In this document: piece by piece, positions 13,681-25,258 of the stretch
Position numbering within the stretch: position 1 is the first letter of the stretch
Layout of the letters: each line of letters opens with the position of its first letter
DNA from: Peromyscus leucopus
Taxonomy: Eukaryota; Chordata; Mammalia; Rodentia; Cricetidae
Assembly: GCF_004664715.2 (NCBI RefSeq)
Contig: NC_051074.1
Location: 22,794,058-22,858,057 of the forward strand
Length of the DNA: 64,000 nucleotides
Direction: 5' to 3'
Position numbers and translations under genes: made by a program
Notes under the pieces: model-generated
Database searches by the model: none
Told to the model about the DNA's origin: nothing
Seen by the model: only the letters and a program-made list of their open reading frames with translations

Positions 13681-13735
13681 TGACTGCCAGCAGGGGGTGC
13701 TCAAGTCACCTGACTGCCAACAGGGGGGTGCTGAG
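13681..13735 (+). promoter_or_regulatory. Two tandem CTCF-like core motifs
   Basis: CCAGCAGGGGGTGCT at 13687-13701 matches the published CTCF core (CCASYAGRKGGCRS) except T for C at one position. A second copy 30 bp on, CCAACAGGGGGGTGCT at 13717-13732, has an extra G. Both lie within a duplicated CTGACTGCCA(A/G)CAGGGG unit and point the same way. Binding is not shown. Confidence 0.4.
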
Positions 13736-14089
13736 TCTCCTGGCTTGAGTCTTCCTTGGGGGAGAGGGGTTGGTGCTGCTAATCCAGGGGGACAAGAGTG
13801 TCCAGGTTCAGCATTTGAACTCAACCCAGGCAACACTTGAGGACTGTCACAGCACGCTCATGGGTATCCAGTGCAAACCAGTACCCTAATCTCCCCTCTT
13901 GGTTTCAGGTCCCCGGGGGTGGCAGGGAAGAAACCGGAACAAAGGGCACACGAGGGGAACGGAGGTGGGAATGTCTCTTGTTGAAGCACTAGAATCCCAG
14001 GCTGCCTGGGCTCCTTTTGTGGTCCAGGATGACCCTGAACTTGAGGTTCTCTTGCCTCCACAGGCACGCAGCACTACACAGGGATTGTA

Positions 14090-14165
14090 CAGATCTGGAG
14101 CTCAAACCCAGGGCCTTGTGGTGTACTACGGAAGTACTCTGCCTTCTCTACCATCTGAGAACACA
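14090..14165 (-). repeat. ID/B4-like SINE fragment
   Basis: Contains the complement of an ID-type core (CTCAAACCCAGGGCCTTG followed by AGTACTCTGCC). Confidence 0.45.
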
Positions 14166-15334
14166 TCCTGCCCTCCAAATGTTTGGAGGAGCGATGGTTA
14201 AAAAGAAAAGTCTAAATGTCAACTGACTTAGTCTCAATCACTTCATACTAGCATTTTTCTGACTACGTGGAAGTCATCATCGAATTTTTGCCTTTTTCCT
14301 CTTGACCCTTTGTACAGGTTTTTCTGTTCTCTTCCTTAAAAAGAGGAACATCCAGGCTTAAAAGAGTGTTGTGAGACCAATCTTCCATGTCTCGTTGCTC
14401 AGAGTATTACAGTTCTTTGCAGTCTTATTTACTTTGTTTTTAGTTGTACCTTAATATTATATGTAATGGCAAGACAACCCGAAGATTTTTCATCTAAATT
14501 ACATAGTATTGTCTTTCTTCCTAGGAATAGTCAATTACGACTCAGAGAATAACCTGTGCTCACACTCTGGGTAACCTGATTATGCTTTTGAATTTATAGC
14601 TTTCCCTCTGCCCCCTGATTCCGCTGTAGGGCGAACAGAGCGTGCACAACTTCCAAGTAATGATTGCATATGTAGTTCTTCATGCACAGCTGAGATACTC
14701 TGTTGTTTGAAAGGTACATCTTCCCCTCAAATTAATCTCCTCTCTCTCTCTCTTGTTTTGGCTCTAATTTCATGGCAGCTATTGCTCCCCTTTATTGATG
14801 TGGCTGACACCCCGTGGAGAAGACGATTTATCAAAGACTCTGCACTCACTAGCTGGACTCTAAAAGTTCTGAGAGAATTATTAACACTATTACTATTCTG
14901 ATGAAATACTTTCTTCTTCCCGTTTGAATTTCTTGAATCACGATCGAGTCATAAAACGAGGAATCAACTTGTCAATACGAAGTCATCAGCCGTGCGCACC
15001 TTTCATATAAAGTACATAATCAATAACAGGGATCTAAGCGGCTGCTTCAGGCTTTTTGGAGGATGAGTTAGTTAAGAGTGTGGTGTGGGGGGATCCCAAG
15101 ACACCGAGCTAAATTCTGAAGGTATTCAAATCACCATCTGTTGTCAGTCACGTTTTCTGTCAGAGCTTATGCTTCTGGGTCACGGTCTAGCCTATGTTCA
15201 GCCCTTAAAAATGATTTTTGTGGCAGGAAGAATATAAATGCTTCCTACACACAGTATTGTTTACAACTCTCCCATCCCAAGTCCTTTCTGCTTCTGAAAT
15301 TTCTTATTACTCTATCAAAAATAAATATATTTAG

Positions 15335-15476
15335 GGTCAATGAGGTAACTCAGTGGGTAAAGGCATTTGCCACCTAAACTGATGACCTGAGTTTGATCCC
15401 TGGGACCCACATGGCAGGAGAGAACCAACTCCTGAAGTTGGCCTCCGATCTCCATAATACGCCAACACATACACAA
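15335..15476 (+). repeat. B3-type SINE
   Basis: tRNA-derived head (GAGGTAACTCAGTGGGTAAA, GAGTTTGATCCCTGGGACCC) and GTTGGCCTCCGATCTCC tail region, followed directly by an AC-rich repeat. Confidence 0.75.
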
Positions 15477-15538
15477 CACACATCATACACACACAAACAC
15501 AGACAACACATACAGATACACACACAGACATAAACAAA

Positions 15539-15580
<42 letters not shown>
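15477..15580 (+). repeat. (CA)n microsatellite, degenerate then pure
   Basis: Interrupted AC repeats become a pure CA run from about 15540 to 15580. It forms the tail of the B3 SINE. Confidence 0.95.
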
Positions 15581-15581
<1 letters not shown>

Positions 15582-15754
15582 CACCCCATATCACACCCAT
15601 TCAAACACTAATTCTTTTGAAAGCCAGTACATTCAATAAATTAAACATGCTTGCTAGAAGTATCAACACTCCGAGGGCCTCAAAATGCACAAAGAATCTG
15701 CAGGTTGGGATGGGAAGCGTCTTCTCCATGCCCCAAGAGCTACACACATGTGAC

Positions 15755-15840
15755 CCTTGAAAGGTGTACCGAGCACAGAGAGTGTAGGACTGTGTTCATA
15801 CTGTAGAAGCACTCTATCACCGAGCTCCACCCATGTCCAG
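15755..15840 (-). repeat. ID-like SINE fragment
   Basis: Weak resemblance to the complement of ID (GAAGCACTCTATCACCGAGCT). Confidence 0.4.
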
Positions 15841-16417
15841 GAAAATACTACTGAATATACAGGCATGAAAGGAAGTCTTACAGGGGAAACCTGAGAGGGG
15901 ATTTTCACATGCTGTGTCCAGAATGCAACAGGTACTCAAAGTCAGAGCAAGTCAATGAACCTTGGCCATACAGAAAAAACATTTGGCCCTCACCTCACAG
16001 AGGTGGGATCAATACGAAAGAGACTTATTCTGGCCCCAGACTGAAGAAGAGGCCCCTGACACATAGATAAGCCTGCCAACTTCCAGAATGCCAAATGATG
16101 CCACGTCCTTTCTCATCACTGCTACGTTCCTCCACCTAGGCCCCTGCTTTACCTCCAGTTCTGAACCTTTGCCTTCCAAATATACATTTTATCTAATTAT
16201 TTTTATGATGTGCTGCAGCCATACCGACGTCCTGAATAATAACCCAAATTGGGTCACTCTTTACTGAAACTGAAACCACAAATATGAGAGGTTTCCAAGG
16301 CATATTTCAGATGGCAGTCAAGGCCATTTGAACTACTTCCCACACCTCTTTTTAAACTTTATTCCTTGCTCACTTGCCATCCACCGCTCTTGGACTCAGA
16401 AATGGAGATGTTAGACT

Positions 16418-16434
16418 CCCCCCCCCCCGCCCCC
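16418..16434 (-). repeat. C-tract (G-run in transcribed-sense strand)
   Basis: Eleven C, one G, five C. On the PTPRM sense strand this is a long G tract. Confidence 0.85.
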
Positions 16435-17754
16435 AAGCAGGTTCCCCTTCCTGGCCCCTGTTCCATCTCCAGGAAGCTTTCCTCAGCCCCTCTCTGTAGT
16501 CCAACTCTCCTCTACACTCACACCCACATAATTCCAGCACGACCCGTGACTTCTGACCACATAGCAAATGTGCATTCTCCAGACTCTGAGAGCACGTGCG
16601 TAAGACTTACCACTTTCCACCTGAGGTCAGTGATTCTGGTGAGTTCTCTTCATTCTGTGCTAAGCTATATGTTCTTTAGGGCAAAACTGGTTCAATTTGT
16701 CTGTGTTCCCTTGAAGTGACCAGCCCCACATCATGTCATGTATGCAGTATGCATGTAAGGCCACATCTGTAGAGTCAAAGCTCTGTCACAGTCACGCTCA
16801 CTCTAATTTCCTGTCCCTCTATCTGCCATCTTTTTCGAGCATAACTGTTCCTTCTTTCTATTAAAGCCCCAGACATTGGGCAACGGGCAGGAAGGAAACA
16901 GGAAGGAGGAAAAAGAAGTAACCAGCACAGGCGGTCCTGTTTTCTGCCCTCTGCTCCACAGCTTCTCAAGACTGAGAAAGGAGCTAATGAGGAAGGGGCA
17001 CACGCTCCACCTCAGAGGCCTTCCATAGATCCTGAGACAATGTGCAAGAGAGGAGAGTGACTGAACATGGGCTCCGAGGGACAGCCCAGAGAAGAAGAGA
17101 TGAGGACCCTTGGCAGGAAAATTACTACCCAACTTTAGTCAACGGTATAATGAGATTAACAGAAAGAAAGTGTGGACAGAAATACCTGTGCCAAACAGAG
17201 CCGCAGCACCCACGGCAGTGGAGTGTGTGCCTGTCAGTGACCCTCAAGTTAACTGGGTCTGCACAGAGAGACAAGAAATGAGCTGCTGTCAAGAATAAAG
17301 CCCTAGGAAGGCAATCCTTGTAACAATTAAGCGGGCACAGGCCATTTTTCATGCTTATATAGGAAATTTGGTTTAGAAATCTCAACTAGCCCCAAATCAT
17401 TTCCATTGTAATTACAACGGCCTGGGGTCCTCTGCTAAGGAAAAATGTGGAGAGACATTTGATAAGATAATGGTCGTATGGATCAAACTATTAATAATAA
17501 TTTCATTTAATAAAATGGTTACTGCCTCTCATCCTGCCATGACAGCATTTTATTTTCAGAGTTCTTCATCACTTAGAAGAAACAGGTGAAACACGAACTT
17601 CATCTTTATTAAGCCCCACGCCAGCTTAAAGGCACAGGTGGCTGCCTTTGACATGCCTTTAACTGTGTAGCTTTTGTGCATGCACACACAACAGTATCCA
17701 AAGAAATTACATGGCAGATAAGGGCAACCCACCAAAGGTCAAAAGATAATTTTT

Positions 17755-18060
17755 AGGACCGAAGAATCAGTAACTGCTTGGCCCATGACCTTAAGGACCT
17801 AAGTTTAGATCCTCAGCACCCACAAGGAAAGCCAGGCAAGGCAGCAAGTCTGAAATGCCAACATTAGGGGGTGGGGAGAAAGAGTAAACTCTGGAGTTCA
17901 CTGGGCAGCCAGGCTCACCAAAATGCTGAACTGAGTTCAGTGAGAGATTCTGTTCTAAGAATAAGTTGGAGAGCAATGGAGGAAAACATCCATATTTGCC
18001 TCTGGCCTCCACATGCATGTACATACATGTCTACACATGTGCTTGCATGTCCACACACAA
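17755..18060 (+). repeat. B3-type SINE, diverged
   Basis: Head-like TAAGTTTAGATCCTCAGCAC and a tail-like TTTGCCTCTGGCCTCCACAT region followed by ACATGC-type repeats. Confidence 0.6.
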
Positions 18061-18120
18061 GTACATATCCATGAATGCATATACATATAAAATCATTTTG
18101 TGTCATAGTTTTTTCAAAGA

Positions 18121-18128
18121 TATCTATC

Positions 18129-18159
<31 letters not shown>

Positions 18160-18179
18160 CATCCATCCACCCACCCATC

Positions 18180-18220
<41 letters not shown>

Positions 18221-18240
18221 CCTATCTATCTATCTATCTT
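18121..18240 (+). repeat. (CTAT)n microsatellite
   Basis: Two long CTAT blocks are separated by a CCAT/CCAC interruption. It is probably highly polymorphic. Confidence 0.97.
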
Positions 18241-18705
18241 CTACATAATATCCCAAGTAAAAAAGACAAAGCTAAATCACAACATTTACACAAAATCTCA
18301 GAGAAAAGTTGGCATGTAATACATCTCTTGCAATGGTAGCAGAGACACAGCCCATCACTTTCTGTCACTCCCAGTCCAAGGAGTTCCCACCCTCCTTAGA
18401 GATCATCACTCAAGTAAAGTTGGACTCCTGAGTGTTCTGTGGAACAGAATTTCAGGACAAGTCAGGAAGAAGCAAAGTTAGGGAGTTATTAAGGGGCTAT
18501 GAGGCAGTGTAGATAATTTACACATTGGCATGTAGAGACAGTCGCTCTCAGAAGAAAGGGCGGTACCCATCTGGGACATGGGTATGGCCCTCTCAAGAGA
18601 GAAAGCAGCAGTTAGGTATCTACTACTGCTGCATACATAATTCAATACATTTAAAGGTACTTTGCATTCAAGGATGTGTTTTGTAGAGCAGGTTGAAGAT
18701 TAAAG

Positions 18706-19101
18706 TGCTGTGGGACATCTTTCTGTATGCTGTGAATATGTGTGGCTCCCACTGGATAATAAGTAAAGCTGTTTTGGCCTATGGCAAGAAAGCTTACAGC
18801 CAGGTGGAAAACCCGAGCTGAGATACAGAGAGAAGAAAGGTGGGGTTAGGAGAGATGAGGGCCTGCCACTCAAGGAGCAACAAGATGCCAGCCGACTGGT
18901 AATGCCTCGGCCACATGACAACATATAGATTTATAGAAATGGGTTAATTTAAGATGTAAGAGCTAGCTAGCAAGAAGCTGAAGCCATAGGCCATACAGTT
19001 TGTAATTAATTGATTATTTTATAAGAAGCTATGGGACCACGGGTAAGAGAGATTCATCTGGACTGCTGGGCAAGGCAGGACTAGAGAAATTTGGGGCTAC
19101 A
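18706..19101 (+). mobile_element. Solo ERV2-type LTR (mys-like family)
   Basis: This 396-bp LTR starts TGCTGTGGGACATC and ends GGGGCTACA. It is flanked by TTAAAG (18700-18705) and TTAAAA (19102-19107), a 6-bp duplication with one mismatch as for ERV2/ERVK integrases. Its sequence (TTTTGGCCTATGGCAAG, AGAGCTAGCTAGCAAGAAGC, CCATAGGCCATACA) is the same as the LTRs of the element at 31197-34114. Confidence 0.82.
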
Positions 19102-19861
19102 TTAAAATTTAAAAGTTAAAGTTTAAAAACTAAGTAAAAACATATATAAGCTCATTTCCCTTTTTTTTTTTAATCTTAAAGAATTTCCCTTGGTAAAGGA
19201 AATTGTAGGGTAGTTTCATGGGGTGTATTGTTCAGATTTAGGAAAGAGAAAAGGTGCTGTCACAGATAAACTCTTGCTGGAGGCAGTTTTTGGAAGCAGA
19301 CACATGATTTCTAGAGTGAACTCTGGATTTGTCAACTGTATTGAGGTTTCTGAGTTCAAGAACAAGAGGCTTCTTTTCCTTTCCCATCTCTTAATTGTCT
19401 TGTCTTCCTATTCCGCCTCACTTTGAACAAGAGCTCCGATGTGAATAAACTATGCCACCATCAGTAAGCAGCTGCAGGACAGAGCCACATCATTAGCGAT
19501 GCCAGGAGGTACAGTAGACACCAATGCCATGGCTCTGGCGATGGGTTTCTGGAATATTTACTAGAACTCTGAAGCTCATCAGATACGGACAGACGAGGTT
19601 GGTACATACCACTTGTTAAGTGCAAAGCAGGTGTCAGGCTTATTTTCAAAGACTGTGTCTCAGAGGTAGTTATGGATCACTCTAAAAATACAAATGTGGT
19701 GAAGAAAGTTGGTGGCCGCACCCATCCCTGCCCAACGCTCCTTGGTCCCTCACAAATGGCTTTAGATTCCCCAGCTTCCTGTGCAGTCTTTGAAGAAGTT
19801 ACGCAGTGAGATATTCTCTAAGCTGCCTTTAATGGGGTCTAGTGAAGTATATCCGGTACAT

Positions 19862-20095
19862 ACTTAGGTGACTCAGGAGGTAACAATGCTTGCTGCATAA
19901 GCGTGAGGACCAAAGTTTGAGTCCCCAGAATCTGTGTAAATGCCAGTTGCAATTATCAGTAATTCCAGAAACCCATGAGGAGATAAATGGTGGAAATAGG
20001 ACCATCCCTAGAAACTCTTGTTTCGGCTAGCCTGATGTACACAGTGGAACAACAATAAAGAGACCTTGCCTCAAATAATGTCCTCTGACCTCTAT

Positions 20096-20099
<4 letters not shown>
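19862..20099 (+). repeat. B3-type SINE
   Basis: Diverged tRNA-derived head (GTGACTCAGGAGGTAACAA, GTTTGAGTCCCCAGAATC) and CTCTGACCTCTATGTAAC before a CA tail. Confidence 0.65.

Positions 20100-20147
<48 letters not shown>
20100..20147 (+). repeat. (AC)n microsatellite
   Basis: Uninterrupted AC repeats forming the tail of the preceding SINE. Confidence 0.97.
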
Positions 20148-20149
<2 letters not shown>

Positions 20150-20375
20150 AACCTCTCATCCCAGACACATACAGAAAAATTCCCCTATAGAATTGATTGA
20201 CAATCAAGTGTCTTCTTTGGTTGAAAGACAAATATGATCCCCATTTAAGCCCAGGACACCAACAGGACAAAGTAATCTCAATGGCAAGGTCAACAAAGGA
20301 AAGTATGCCAATGCATTATTCACTGCTCTGGGCCATTACTGTTTCAAATAAAATAGTGCACTGGAAAACACAGGA

Positions 20376-20378
<3 letters not shown>

Positions 20379-20417
<39 letters not shown>
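20379..20417 (+). repeat. (TA)n microsatellite
   Basis: About nineteen TA units. Confidence 0.97.
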
Positions 20418-20420
<3 letters not shown>

Positions 20421-21172
20421 TTCATCACTATCATCGTCAGTAGCAACATAACAGGCTGGGCCATACTGATGTGGTTTGTTACTCAAAGCCAGGAAAAGGG
20501 AAGTGTCTTCGTGGGGCTCCTTACGGTCCTGACATATGGTAGGACAACTGTCTTCACCCAACGGCCCCTCCAGCCAGGCACCCACACCCTGAAGAGCTGA
20601 ACATTCTCATACAGCTCCACCTGAGCCCCCGCTGTTTTGTAACATGAAACAAACTTGTTTTAAACAACTGAATGGAAACTTTGGAAAACCTCTGCCCCAG
20701 GCTTGTCTCTATTGTGGGTTTTGGGTTTATAAACCCTATCCTGCCTGGCTTTCAGGTTTAGATTTCTCTCCAGCATGGGCCTGCTGTCTACCACAGGCAA
20801 AGAAAGCACTCGTAATCTGACCTTCATCAAGTGGCTTTCTCCTGTGTCTTGAGTGGGTGTAACAGAATAATGTTCCTCCCCTGCTCCCGTGCATTCGAAG
20901 ACCCTAGAACCTACATAGTGCCCATGTAAATAATACTGCATGCACCATCAAGAGATCAATCTCTCAGAAGCTCAATTTTGAGCACCTCTGAAGGGATACA
21001 GGGTGTATGTGTGACTGGCAATGGTCTCGATTGATTCTCATGAAAGACTCAAGGCCAGCAAGGCTGTTTTACAGAGTAACAGCAGCAAAGGCAAAACAGG
21101 ACCACCTACCTTGCCTACTCTGAGACACTTTCATGCTCAAATTTTTGTGTATTAACTGTTCTATAGCCTGAA

Positions 21173-21384
21173 TGAGGTAAGAGATGACACTTTCCCTGTG
21201 AGGTAAGATATGACACTCTCCCTGTGAGGTAATTGATGGCATTCTCCCTGTTAGGAAAGAGATGGTACTTTCTCCCTGTTGAGGTAGGACATGGCACTCT
21301 CCCTGTGAGGTAAGAGATGGTACTCTCCCTGTTGGGGCAAGACATGGCACACTTCATATGAGGCATATCACTTTCCCTGTGAGA
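21173..21384 (+). repeat. 26-bp minisatellite
   Basis: Six tandem units of 26-28 bp (21173, 21199, 21225, 21251, 21279, 21306), each of the form TGAGGTAAGAGATG-CACTCTCCCTG, are followed by a decayed unit to about 21384. Units differ by a few bases. Confidence 0.92.
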
Positions 21385-21524
21385 ATATGGTATTTTAAGA
21401 AATTAAGAGATTTACACAGGAGCCTGAACTTAAATGTACTACCATTTATCTCAAGAACAAAAATCCTAAATTATGTTCTCTATGGACTTCCTGAGTGAAC
21501 AATCCAATTAAAACCAGAAGATCA

Positions 21525-21840
21525 TGGCATGGCAGTGTGCCATGGTAACCCCAGTACCTGGCTGATGGAGGCAGGGGGATCCATAAGCTTGAGACTAGCC
21601 AGGAATGCTTCATAAATTCAAGGCCAACCTGAGCTACATAAAGAGCTCAGTCTTAAAAACAAAACACTCATGTGCCGAAGCTGCTTGTAGTGGCTTATCC
21701 ATGCAATTCCAGCACCTGGGCAATGCAGGCAGAAAGACAGAGATGGAGGTCATCCTTGGGTACAGAGCGAGTTCCACAGCAGCCTAGGCTTACATGAGAC
21801 ATGTCTCAAGAATCCACAAACAAACAAAAACAACAAACAA
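21525..21840 (+). repeat. Two old B1-like SINE segments
   Basis: Two degraded B1 bodies follow each other, at about 21525-21660 (GAGGCAGGGGGATC, TTCAAGGCCAACCTGAGCTA) and about 21665-21840 (GGCAATGCAGGCAGAAAGAC ending in CAAACAAA-rich tail). Confidence 0.55.
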
Positions 21841-22290
21841 ACAAAAGAAACACCCCAAATGAAAGCTAACAAACCTAGAGCTAGGCATGGATTTATGCTA
21901 GAGCAATTGCCAAGTATGAGGCAGGACCTTGAGTTTGATGCATATCACCACCAAACGGATAAAAATACCAAACCAAGGACACTATTTTTAGGTGCAGAAG
22001 CCTATCTGACACATTTGAAATCCGCCCAGGAAACGGGCCATGGGTGTTTGAAAGTAGTGCAGATTCCACCTATGAACCTGAACTTCTCTAAAAGCTGGTG
22101 GAATGGAGGCCATAGCCCTCCATGTCTTCCTCACATATCCCACGAGGAGGGATGGAAAGGATAAGAGCCCATGGAGACCCACCGCAAACTTGACATGCTT
22201 TTGAAATCTGATGTTTGAGATTTTTCAGACAAGAACGACGTTGCATTTGAACTCCATAATACATTTTCTTTGAAATAAAATAGTGTTTTC

Positions 22291-22444
22291 AAGCCAGGCG
22301 GTGGTGGTGCACGCCTTTAATCCCAGCACTCGGGAGGCAGAGCCAGGTGGATCTCTGTGAGTTCGAGGCCAGCCTGGGCTACCAAGTGAGTTCCAGGAGA
22401 GGCACAAAGCTACACAGAGAAACCCTGTCTCGAAAAACCAAAAA

Positions 22445-22489
<45 letters not shown>
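22291..22489 (+). repeat. Young B1 SINE with (AAAT)n tail
   Basis: Near-consensus B1 (AGCCAGGCGGTGGTGGTGCA... to CCCTGTCTCGAAAAACC) with a pure (AAAT)n tail from about 22443. A perfect 18-bp duplication, AAATAAAATAGTGTTTTC, lies at 22273-22290 and 22490-22507. Confidence 0.96.
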
Positions 22490-22495
<6 letters not shown>

Positions 22496-23442
22496 AATAG
22501 TGTTTTCTATTTCTACTTCCTATCAGCTCCTATCACTGATCCTCAGGGAAAGGAGGATCCCCTCCTCCTCCTTACAGTTCCCATCATCGATGATGGCAAG
22601 GTGGCATAGTGCAACGGTGGAGGGCACGCTTCCCCCTTTCTTTGCACTTAGAGCATATTCCAGGTAAAGGAAGAAGTCCAGGCTGGTCTCAAACTCATAA
22701 AAATCCGCTGGCCTCAGCCCAAAGGAACTGAACCGTGGTTGCAGGTTTGTGAAACCAGACCCGGCTTAATGAACTGGCTTTGAGCAAATGAGGCCTCACC
22801 AAGAAGGCCTGGGCTTTTACCTCCCCACTCTCTAGGCCTCCCTTCCCCCATTCATTCCTAAGCTCGGTGAAGTTTTAAAATAACAGCCCTTTGGAAAGGA
22901 ACCCCAATTATCCCAGATCCATCCTGCATATTTTGCCATATCCCCTCCATTTTTACCATCTTAAGATGATGAAGGGAATTCTGACTCACTTTCCATCCTC
23001 ATTAAATTAAACAGATTGGACCAAGCCCAAAGCACTCTCCTAAATGCTAGTTATTTTGTAGTCACTTAAAATATATGGACAAGAGAGGCTAGGGGTAGGC
23101 CAAGGTCAACTCAAAATTTAATCAGCATAACCCTTGGACCATAAATCCTGAGTGAAATTCATGCTTAGACATAAAAATGTCAGGGTTAATCTGCAGACTT
23201 TAGATTTTCAATTGTAGCAATACTTTTTTCCCCCTAAGTAATAAAGGGATGAATGTAAAACTAACACAACAGTGTCTGTTGATAGGTGTGGATGAGACCT
23301 GTCAGTCATTGGGGACAGAAGATTGTCACTCAGCCTTAATCAAGATCCAGAGAATGCTCCACTCTTGCTCATTTTGTCTTGCTATGAAGGAAGCATTAAT
23401 CCCATTATCAGATAGACGTATATCTCCTGATTGACAACATAA

Positions 23443-23465
23443 CCTTAACCCTAACTCTAACTCTA
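23443..23465 (+). repeat. Short telomere-like hexamer tract
   Basis: CCTTAA CCCTAA CTCTAA CTCTA: three to four hexamers, only one a perfect vertebrate telomere unit. Confidence 0.5.
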
Positions 23466-24550
23466 TCAAGGTAAAATGCTGCTATTTTGTTCATATAACC
23501 AAAGGTGGCTATTGTGAACTCAAAGATTCCCTTTCTACATTCTTTGTGGAGAAGCACCATGTACCAGATTAATATTAACAGGAAGGGAACGCCTCTTAAG
23601 ACACAGATTTTCAACCCATGCTTCATAAGCCAGAAAACTCTGTGCACCAAGCAAGTGAAAGACAACTGAATATATGGTGTGGCTTTTTCTTACCACACTG
23701 CTGACAGGAGGAACAACTTGAAAAATTAAACTTTTCTATACTGAAGATATTTTACAGAAAAATTCTTAAGTTCATGTAATAAAAATGTAAAAAGAAAATG
23801 TTTTCAGTGTGATCTACATCTCTTAAAACACACTCTTTCTAAAAGCAAATGCTTGACATTTGACTCAGTAGTTACCCAGAGTCAAGGCAAAAGGAACCGA
23901 GTCTCCCATAGCACCCCGGCATCCTCTCTCCATGTTCTTGTAACTGTGCTGTCTTAGAGGAAACTGCCAAAGCAGAATGACAAACACAACACAAAAAAGA
24001 AAAAAAAGGAGCACTTAGTCAACTGTGACACTAGCCCCATTAAAGCCAAGTCACATGAAGAAGAATGTCCCCTCATATTACTTTCTTTCTAGGTAGAAAG
24101 GAAGTCTCAAAATCCTCCGGCAAACTTGGTAAAAAAACCCAGAAATACCAATCAAATCCTGCCCCATAGTCTATGATGGCCTCTGTGGCCAAAGACCGGA
24201 CATCATCCCACCCTTTGCTATTTAATATGAAATGTACAGGGGCTGTGTAAGGCCTGGATCACCCATATTTACATGATGTTGCATCTAACAAAATTTAGTG
24301 GTCAATGATAGTTCTAATACAGTGACCATTTCCAATTGTTGGTCAGTACAAATGAAGAGTTCAGCCACTTTACTAACAAGAGAGGAGACACAGCCTTCTG
24401 ACTTTTACTCCATTTTTTTCAAAACACCAGATTGAAGTTTCTCACACTGAAAACAACCCCAGCATCATACAGAAATCAAGATTTAGGGGTCAACTCCAGG
24501 CAGCATGTTCCCTTCTTCCATTATCCACTCATGATCATTAACAGCTCAAA

Positions 24551-24670
24551 ACAGGGCAGGTGTGGTGGCACACACCTTTAATCCAAGCCCGTGGGATAGG
24601 CAAGTAGATCCCATGAATTCAAGGTCAGCCTGGTCTATATAAAGAGGCCCTTCGTCAGAACAGCGACAAC
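24551..24670 (+). repeat. B1 SINE, diverged
   Basis: GGGCAGGTGTGGTGGCACAC, ACCTTTAATCCAAGCCC and CAAGGTCAGCCTGGTCTA occur in B1 order. Confidence 0.8.
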
Positions 24671-25028
24671 ATGACAACATTCAAACTATTGAGGAACCCA
24701 CTGCAATAAACTTACTAAACTGTTTACATTGATCTTAATGGCAGCCAGAAAGACAGCTTCCTTGAGAGCCAAGAGCACACATCACATCACACTTCTATGA
24801 GTGGTCTTTATCCTCTTTAGCTACTTATTTCAGGAGTAAACACACCACATTTTACTTTTTGCTCAACAGAATGATATACATGTCAGAAAAATATGGGATG
24901 GGAAGCAGGCAGGAGGTGGCCGATAGAACCCTAGCCTAGGGAACATTCCAGAATCCGATCCATCCCCTACAGTCACTGTGGTAAGCACTCTAGGCAGGGA
25001 TGTTACTTAAAAATAAATGAATAAAAGT

Positions 25029-25258
25029 AGAGACTAGAGAGATGGCTCAGCAGTTAAGAGCACCAGCTGCTCTTCTAGAGGACCTTGTTTTATTCCCAGC
25101 ACCCAAATGCAGCTAACAACCATCTGTAACTCCAATTCCGGGGCATCCAATGCCTTCTTCAGGCATCCACAGGTACTGCATGCACATGGTACATATACAT
25201 GCCTGCAGATAAAACACTCATGCACAGAAAATAAAACTAAAACTAAAAAAAAAAAATT
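25029..25258 (+). repeat. B2 SINE
   Basis: tRNA-derived head AGAGATGGCTCAGCAGTTAA, then GAGCACCAGCTGCTCTTC, CATCTGTAACTCCAATTCC and an A-rich tail with AATAAAA near 25230. Confidence 0.92.

Noticed and set aside
21173..21384. Regular repeat array resembling CRISPR
   Set aside because: Units are contiguous without spacers and the context is a mammalian intron; it is a minisatellite.
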